A stretch of 11,846 nucleotides of DNA from MGNI01 sp964353875 (GTDB lineage Bacteria; Chloroflexota; Anaerolineae; Anaerolineales; E44-bin32), in the NCBI GenBank assembly GCA_964353875.1, contig CAYGXU010000102.1, positions 1 to 11,846 on the forward strand, in the 5' to 3' direction. Under the pieces are notes generated by a model. The model saw only the letters and a program-made list of their open reading frames with translations. It ran no database searches and was not told the DNA's origin. Shown here one piece after another: positions 7,373 to 11,846 of this stretch. The first letter of the stretch is position 1. The number at the start of each line of letters is the position of its first letter. Made by a program: the position numbers and the translations under genes.

Positions 7373-7830
7373 GCCCACCAATTACTCATGCAAACCAGTG
7401 TTTTGAGTGTGGTTCGTGTAGAACATCCACAGCCGATAAGGTTTACATCGATTGTGGATTCAAGCTATTCATCCTCCGTCCTATTTGAATAACCTTGCTG
7501 AAATGTTGTTCAACAAGTTGTGCAAGCTGCAATTGTGTCGTGTTTCCAGCTCTCCGATTTGCTACCAGGTGATTGGATTCCCAAGATGTTTATTGTCATG
7601 GGTCCTTCTTACAAAAAGAGGATGAGATGACCTTAACGACGGTGATCGTTACTGGGTCAATGGGGGAAATCGGATTTGGGCCAAGGAGTCGATTATTTCA
7701 ATCCCATGCTTATTTAGGGGGGTTGCCATCAACAAATTTTCGTATTACATTTTCGTTTCTTTATGGTTGCATCTTTGTGGCACAAGCGTATGATTGTGCC
7801 TGACCAAGTGGCCGCTTGAGGAGGTTAAAC
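7373..7830. other. Intergenic spacer (458 bp) between the two zinc-ribbon genes
   Basis: I see no convincing gene. An open frame at 7573-7803 has no ribosome site at its first ATG and an unremarkable product. The notable element is a pair of near-identical 9-mers, GTTGTTCAA (7505-7513) and GTTGTGCAA (7517-7525), 12 bases apart; the first is part of the palindrome TTGTT-C-AACAA (7506-7516). They could be half-sites of an operator for the second zinc-ribbon gene, about 300 bases downstream. Confidence 0.45.
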
Positions 7831-8040
7831 ATGGCCAAGGGGTATTGCATGGAATGCGATGCTGTTCTCAATTTGGGAAAGTCGCCCCGTAAAGGTCAGC
7901 GAGTTAATTGTTTCAAGTGTGGGGCTACGCTCAAGGTGACCAGCCTCTCTCCCATTGAATTAGACCTGGAGTATGAGGCGGATAACGATCCTTGGGGTGA
8001 TTACGAGGAAGGTCACGATCGCGAGATCGAAAGGTACTAG
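7831..8040 (+). CDS. LysW-like zinc-ribbon small protein (paralogue 2, acidic tail with PWGD)
   Basis: GAGGAGGT (7818-7825) lies 5 bases before ATG 7831, so this start is preferred over the in-frame ATG at 7816, which precedes the ribosome site. The 69-residue product has ribbon cysteines C6, C9, C27 and C30 (CMEC and CFKC) and the LysW-type segment LKVTSLSPIELDL (34-46). Its acidic tail contains DPWGDYEE (53-60), which resembles the EDWGE terminus of LysW amino-group carriers. However, nine more residues (GHDREIERY) follow, so no Glu is at the C-terminus, where LysX-type ligases attach the substrate. Unless the tail is processed, a standard carrier role is unlikely. It is a paralogue of the protein at 7160. 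No lysine, arginine or secondary-metabolite genes flank it. It could be a zinc-ribbon adaptor or a diverged carrier. Confidence 0.85.
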   Translation: MAKGYCMECDAVLNLGKSPRKGQRVNCFKCGATLKVTSLSPIELDLEYEADNDPWGDYEEGHDREIERY

Positions 8041-8405
8041 ATTCCCCCATTTACACTCCTGAATATTGGACCCGCCGAACCTTCGAGGCTTATACTGGAC
8101 CTCAAAGTGGAATTTGGCGTTGGCCGCATTCGTCGCACACCCTTATTGAAGTGAGTGCCAATCGTGCGCGTAGAGGGAGTTGACGCGATTCCCTCTATCG
8201 ACCTTGCATCGTCCACGCGGGACAATGGGACGCTTCCGCAGAAGGTGCGGGCAATGTTATAGTTCCTTCTTTAATTGTATGGTATGGAAAATTCATCTAT
8301 CTCCTCGATCGGTTGGATGTAAACTGAGCCTTGCGCCATATGTAAATGAAGGGCGGATGGTCTTGATTTGGAAAATGAAAAAGAAATTGTCAAGGAGGCA
8401 GTCGG
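8041..8405. other. Intergenic spacer (365 bp) with one strong hairpin
   Basis: No gene is evident; open frames here lack ribosome sites and recognisable products. The spacer holds the hairpin at 8171-8197 (listed separately) and the ribosome site AAGGAGG (8392-8398) of the next gene. I saw no clear promoter. Confidence 0.5.
8171..8197. repeat. Near-perfect 12-bp inverted repeat (hairpin)
   Basis: The left arm TAGAGGGAGTTG (8171-8182) pairs with the right arm CGATTCCCTCTA (8186-8197) around a 3-base loop. The outer eight pairs are perfect; within the inner four, two are G-U in plus-strand RNA. There is no T-run on either side, so it is not a standard intrinsic terminator. It lies 130 bases after the second zinc-ribbon gene and 208 bases before the next ATG. 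It might be a mRNA 3'-end stabiliser, a U-tract-less terminator, or a protein-binding site. Confidence 0.5.
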
Positions 8406-9623
8406 ATGGGACGTGAGAAAAGCTTCGGCCGGATGGATGTCCCTCGTTTCCGGGAGTTGGCTGAAAAATGGCGCTTTCCCGACGTAGGGCAGTGGACAGA
8501 GGAAGAATGGGGATCTGCCCTGAGGCGGGCCGCGGAGTTGGAGAGGCAATCCCTAAGTGAATTATGGAAAATGGCCAAAGATCGTGGGATTGGTGCAACG
8601 AGCCATGTTGAGAAACGTGCTCTGGTGATGACGCTCCTAAAAAATGAATTCTTGGATGCAAAGAAGGTGAGGGAGTTGCGTCGGTTAGCCGAGGGTCAAG
8701 GAGTTGTTAATGTCCGGCAACTGAAGAAGCCCGAATTGATTCGAGCGCTTCTTCAAGGAGAACACTCAACTCTGGAAGAAACAATCCGGAAGCCTGCACC
8801 TGAATCAAGGGGTCACACCTCCCCCCGATCGATGCGTCTATTGGGGACTGCCACCCGTCTTGCCGGGGGGATGGGGGTGACCGTCTGCATTGTAGGAGTG
8901 GTCCTACTCCCCTTTGCGACCAGGAAGGTGCTTGCTTTGTCGGACGACTTTCTGCATCGAGCCGGCGAAGAGGCACGCACGATGAAGGTCTCCCTGGAAC
9001 AAGTCCATGGCTCGCTGGAAAGCGCAGGCAAGGTGCTCGATTCTACAGCCGGAACACTTAAGACTGCAGGGCAGTCTATGGAGGAAAACGTTCCATTGAT
9101 TGAGTCCTTGAGCACATTGGTCGGAGATCAAGCGCCAACGACGATCGAGACGACGCGGCAGGCTTTGATCGCCGCCGAAGATGGTGCGGAGGCGATCGAT
9201 CAGGTCTTACGTGGCCTCGCCAAACTGAGTCTATTGACTGGGGTGACATACGACCCTGAGCAGCCCCTCGATCAGAGCCTTGCCCAGGTAGCGCAGGGTC
9301 TGGAACCTTTGCCTCCTACGATGATCACGGTGGGGGAAGATATCGGAGAATTGGCAGACGATATCGATCAGCTCGGCCAGGATCTGCCCGAAATGGCCAG
9401 TCAATTGGAAGACTTCGCTGTGGAGATCGTTGCATTGCAGGATGAGTTGGAGAGGTTCATTTTTCAACTCGGGGAGAGTGCCGTGGCTCTCGAACGCGCC
9501 TCTGAACGGGCACCCACCTGGATTTGGGTGACATTTGTTTTGGCGGAGATCGGTCTGATCTGGCTTGGGTTGGGTCAATGCGCCGTTTTTTATGTGGGGG
9601 ACCAGATTCGTAGGGGCGGATAG
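8406..9623 (+). CDS. Membrane protein with three Rho_N/SAP-like repeats and an external coiled coil
   Basis: AAGGAGG (8392-8398) lies 7 bases before ATG 8406. The 405-residue product has no overall match I recognise. Residues 12-119 hold three repeats in exact 38-residue register: F15/L53/L91, L18/M56/L94, A19/A57/A95, W35/L73/L111 and L39/L77/L115. Repeats 2 (LSELWKMAKDRGI..KRALVMTLL) and 3 (VRELRRLAEGQGV..KPELIRALL) look like Rho_N or SAP/HeH helix-extension-helix domains, which often bind nucleic acid; repeat 1 is degenerate. Helix TM1 lies at about 152-172 and TM2 at about 371-394. Basic residues before TM1 (R141, R144, R151) and after TM2 (R402, R403) place both ends in the cytoplasm. 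The loop between (about 175-368) is acidic, probably alpha-helical and coiled-coil, and would lie outside. It may tether nucleic acid or a partner protein to the membrane (inference). Confidence 0.72.
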   Translation: MGREKSFGRMDVPRFRELAEKWRFPDVGQWTEEEWGSALRRAAELERQSLSELWKMAKDRGIGATSHVEKRALVMTLLKNEFLDAKKVRELRRLAEGQGVVNVRQLKKPELIRALLQGEHSTLEETIRKPAPESRGHTSPRSMRLLGTATRLAGGMGVTVCIVGVVLLPFATRKVLALSDDFLHRAGEEARTMKVSLEQVHGSLESAGKVLDSTAGTLKTAGQSMEENVPLIESLSTLVGDQAPTTIETTRQALIAAEDGAEAIDQVLRGLAKLSLLTGVTYDPEQPLDQSLAQVAQGLEPLPPTMITVGEDIGELADDIDQLGQDLPEMASQLEDFAVEIVALQDELERFIFQLGESAVALERASERAPTWIWVTFVLAEIGLIWLGLGQCAVFYVGDQIRRGG

Positions 9624-9715
9624 CCGTGATGGAATCAGGAGCACAACTCTGTGAAACAAATCGAGGCTGTGGAGTTGAGCCGAAGATTGCAGATTGGTTC
9701 TCGTTCGTTAGATAT

Positions 9716-10747
9716 TCAGCTCTTGGTCAGATGATTAGGATCAAGCAGCGGCGCACCTTCGATGTTCGCATCGATTTCCAGGATTTGCAGGGCTCGTTGG
9801 ACTACTTCGTGCGCGAGTTGCTGGGGGTCTTCTCCTCTGAGAGGGATTTGCCCTCCCGCCAGAGCGCCATGGCCGCCGGCTGAACCACGCTCGGCGACAA
9901 CCTGGCGCGCCAACTTCCCTGCGCCTCTGTGTTGTGTTCGCGTGCGGATGGCCAGGATGAGGGAATCTTGATAAAGACCAATGCAGATCACCCATCTCAC
10001 TTCCTGCAATCGGAGCAGGAGGTCGGCCAGTTCGGCTGCCAGGTCGGGGTAGCTCATTTGGCCGATGTAGCTGGTGATGACTCTATCGTAGATACATGTC
10101 GATTGCAGGGCGCGCACCAGGCTGCGAAAATAATCCGCAGGAACTTGCGCCTGCTCGATCTGGACCAGCATTTCAACGTCGATCCGCTGTTGCAGGTAGA
10201 AGTAAGCGGCCACATCGGGCGGCTTGGCTCCTCGACCGAGGGACATGGTGTCCGTCTTAATGCCATAGAAGAGAGCGGTGGCTAGCCTCGGCGAGGGTTC
10301 GATCTCAGCCATCTGGAGATACTCGGCGAGGATGGTGGAAGTCGCCCCGTAATCGGGGCGCATGTCAGCGAAGGGAACCTCGAGTCTCTCTTCCTGTAGG
10401 GGATGGTGGTCGATTACGATGGTCGGCTGCATATTGCGGGGCAACGCGTTATTTCCAGTACTTGGCTGTGTGTCAACCAAAGCGACAGAGACTGGCTCCT
10501 GAAAGTGAGTAGAGCTCAATTTCACCATGGGGTGATCGAGGAGACGCACGAGGGCTTTGTTCTCCGCCCTGCCGATGAGGCCATGGTAAAGAATCTGGCT
10601 AGACAGATCTGCTTTCTGTTTAAGCAAGTATTGCAATGCAACCGCGCTAGCAATGGCATCGGGGTCAGGGTCGCTATGGGGTAAAATAACCAGCCGCTTC
10701 GCAGCTTGAGCAGTTGATATCAGTCTTTCCAAGATCGGTGGATCCAT
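9716..10747 (-). CDS. DHH/DHHA1 family phosphoesterase (NrnA-like)
   Basis: This 343-residue protein has the metal-binding motifs of DHH phosphoesterases: HSDPDPDA (24-31), D92 in VDTQP, DHHP (113-116) and GIKTDT (162-167). A C-terminal DHHA1 substrate domain carries the AGGHGALAGG motif (290-299). Length and order match cytoplasmic NrnA-type enzymes (COG0618), which cleave short oligoribonucleotides or pAp with Mn2+; related members hydrolyse cyclic or linear dinucleotides. Substrate choice cannot be read from sequence alone. The start is ATG at 10747-10745, 4 bases after GGAGAAG (plus 10752-10758). The gene converges with the membrane protein ending at 9623 and diverges from the HAD gene at 11004. 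No signal peptide or membrane helix is seen. Confidence 0.93.
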   Translation of the reverse strand: MDPPILERLISTAQAAKRLVILPHSDPDPDAIASAVALQYLLKQKADLSSQILYHGLIGRAENKALVRLLDHPMVKLSSTHFQEPVSVALVDTQPSTGNNALPRNMQPTIVIDHHPLQEERLEVPFADMRPDYGATSTILAEYLQMAEIEPSPRLATALFYGIKTDTMSLGRGAKPPDVAAYFYLQQRIDVEMLVQIEQAQVPADYFRSLVRALQSTCIYDRVITSYIGQMSYPDLAAELADLLLRLQEVRWVICIGLYQDSLILAIRTRTQHRGAGKLARQVVAERGSAGGHGALAGGQIPLRGEDPQQLAHEVVQRALQILEIDANIEGAPLLDPNHLTKS

Positions 10748-10917
10748 GCAGCTTCTCCGCTGTCCATTGCTCTTATAGGGATTCTACCTTATCAGGTCGC
10801 TGGGGAAACCCTTCTTCTGCGGAGGATGAGCGGTTGCCGTGGTGTGCATGGACCAGGGCCTGGATTCATAACGGTGAGTGGGGTGATCATGCCGATGAAA
10901 AAAGGGCCGTTTCATGC

Positions 10918-10955
10918 CCAGCTCCTTCCCATTATGGAGTATGATAGGAAGCTGG
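10918..10955. repeat. Imperfect inverted repeat in the divergent DHH/HAD promoter region
   Basis: CCAGC (10918-10922) and TTCC (10926-10929) can pair with GGAA (10947-10950) and GCTGG (10951-10955). This makes a nine-pair stem with a 3-base bulge and a 17-base loop. It lies about 48 bases upstream of the HAD start, in the 256-bp region that must hold both divergent promoters. The loop includes TATGAT (10940-10945), a good -10 box match without a matching -35. It could be an operator or an mRNA leader structure, or chance. Confidence 0.25.
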
Positions 10956-11003
10956 ACAATCGATGTGAGGATGGGAAAAAATAATCAATAGGGGTCATAC
11001 AGC

Positions 11004-11762
11004 ATGCCAAAAGCGTATATGATCGATATGGACGGCGTTTTGCTCAAGGGCAACAAAGCCATTCCTGGGGCGACGCAGTTCCTTGAGCGGATTAGCCAAG
11101 CAGGTGCCGCTTACATGGTGCTCACCAATAATTCCCGCTACACGCCGCGCGACCTTCAAGCCAGGCTTCGAAGCGCAGGCCTGGAGGTCCCGCTCGATTT
11201 GATCTTGACCTCCGCCATCGCTACCGCCTCTTTTCTCAGTCAACAGAGGCCAGGGGGCTCAGCCTATGTGATCGGAGAGGCGGGATTGACTACTGCGCTG
11301 CATGAAGTGGGTTATATCCTGAGCGAGCATTCGCCGGATTATGTCGTGCTGGGTGAGACGGTCGCTTACACGTTTGAGAGCATCACGACCGCCATCCGGC
11401 TGATCGAGGCCGGGGCGCGTTTCATCGCCACCAACCCCGATATCACCGGCCCATCGGAGGGGGGAATCGAACCGGCCTGTGGGGCGGTTGCGGCCATGAT
11501 CACGGCGGCAACGGGGGCGAGTGCCTATTTCTTAGGAAAACCCAACCCCCTCATGATGCGCGAGGCGCTGCGGCGCCTTAATGTCCATTCGGATGAGGCG
11601 ATCATGATCGGGGACCGCATGGATACCGACATCGTTGCCGGGCTGGAGAGCGGGATGGAGACGGTGCTTGTCTTGAGTGGGGTCACCAAACGTGGGGAAG
11701 TCGATCGCTATCCGTACAGCCCGAATCAAATCATCGATTCAATTGCGGACTTGGAAGTATAG
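11004..11762 (+). CDS. HAD-superfamily IIA phosphatase, NagD type
   Basis: The 252-residue product has all HAD motifs: motif I DMDGVL (8-13) with nucleophile D8 and acid/base D10, motif II TNNS (41-44), motif III Lys K179 in LGKPNP, and motif IV GDRMDTD (203-209) with metal-binding acids. The large C2-type cap between motifs II and III, and the GDRMDTDI signature, place it in the HAD-IIA (NagD/AraL/PGP) group. These are cytoplasmic Mg2+-dependent phosphatases acting on small phosphorylated metabolites such as nucleotides, sugar phosphates or 2-phosphoglycolate; the exact substrate is unknown. AGGGGT (10990-10995) lies 8 bases before the ATG. No neighbour points to a pathway. Confidence 0.94.
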   Translation: MPKAYMIDMDGVLLKGNKAIPGATQFLERISQAGAAYMVLTNNSRYTPRDLQARLRSAGLEVPLDLILTSAIATASFLSQQRPGGSAYVIGEAGLTTALHEVGYILSEHSPDYVVLGETVAYTFESITTAIRLIEAGARFIATNPDITGPSEGGIEPACGAVAAMITAATGASAYFLGKPNPLMMREALRRLNVHSDEAIMIGDRMDTDIVAGLESGMETVLVLSGVTKRGEVDRYPYSPNQIIDSIADLEV

Positions 11763-11846
11763 GGGGTCAGTGATTTTAGTCGCGTCAACTGTCGCGAAAT
11801 CTGCCCTTGCGAAGAATTTAATTCTCCTTCGAACCATAGATTCGAT

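Noticed and set aside
7573..7803. 76-codon ORF between the zinc-ribbon genes
   Set aside because: It has no ribosome site at the first ATG, low-complexity AT-rich sequence and no recognisable protein pattern. An internal start near AAGAGGATGAG is possible but unconvincing.
7160..8040. Reading the zinc-ribbon pair as a lysine/arginine amino-carrier locus
   Set aside because: There is no ligase, kinase, reductase or aminotransferase gene nearby, and neither protein ends in the needed Glu.
8180..8416. 78-codon ORF before the Rho_N-like gene
   Set aside because: It runs through the hairpin and the next gene's ribosome site, has no start signal, and its product matches nothing I know.
9644..9677. 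CAACTC/GAGTTG inverted repeat between convergent genes as a terminator
   Set aside because: It has only six pairs, a 22-base loop and no T-run on either side.
10714..10944. 76-codon ORF across the divergent DHH/HAD region
   Set aside because: It overlaps the DHH gene start and the promoter region and has no ribosome site or domain.
11781..11840. Short inverted repeats (TCGCG/CGCGA; CGAAG/CTTCG) after the HAD gene as a terminator
   Set aside because: The stems are five pairs or fewer, with no following T-tract.

Overview
The window looks like a chromosomal stretch from a free-living bacterium. GC content is moderate, Shine-Dalgarno sites are clear (for example GGAGG, AAAGGAGG and GAGGAGGT), and long AT-richer spacers separate compact transcription units. 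LysW-like zinc ribbons, a Yip1 protein beside a MacB-type ABC module that carries a CARDB/COG1361-like exported protein, and an OmpR-like regulator with a degenerate receiver together suggest Chloroflexota, perhaps Anaerolineae. That placement is an inference from gene content; there is no rRNA or other marker gene here.

Layout. (1) 1-421, minus strand: the N-terminal 140 residues of a class I SAM methyltransferase that runs off the left edge. (2) 422-1093: a long non-coding, divergent spacer. (3) 1094-5573, plus strand: a tightly packed four-gene unit encoding a five-helix Yip1-like membrane protein, a LolD/MacB-type ATPase, an exported protein with three Ig-like domains, and a MacB/FtsX-type permease. 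Gene spacings are 8 bp, a 28-29 bp overlap, and 1 bp. (4) 5574-6005 spacer, then 6006-6692: a winged-helix response-regulator-like protein that has lost the phospho-acceptor Asp. (5) 6693-8405: a sparse region holding two paralogous LysW-like zinc ribbons (7160-7372 and 7831-8040), a doubtful 61-codon ORF and a strong hairpin at 8171-8197. (6) 8406-9623: a membrane protein with three cytoplasmic Rho_N/SAP-like repeats of exactly 38 residues and a coiled-coil loop predicted outside the cell. (7) 9716-10747, minus strand: a DHH/DHHA1 phosphoesterase convergent with the previous gene. (8) 11004-11762, plus strand: a NagD-type HAD-IIA phosphatase divergent from the DHH gene.

How the genes may work together. 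The 1094-5573 unit is most simply read as a type VII (MacB-like) ABC complex. ATPase and permease would drive mechanical work or export, the exported Ig-like protein would take the extracytoplasmic partner position usually held by MacA, and Yip1 would be an accessory membrane subunit. The regulator at 6006 could control this unit or the small genes after it, but the sequence does not prove either link. The zinc ribbons have no lysine or arginine biosynthesis genes beside them and lack a terminal EDWGE tail, so a standard amino-group-carrier role is unlikely. I see no tRNA, rRNA, CRISPR array, insertion sequence or phage gene.
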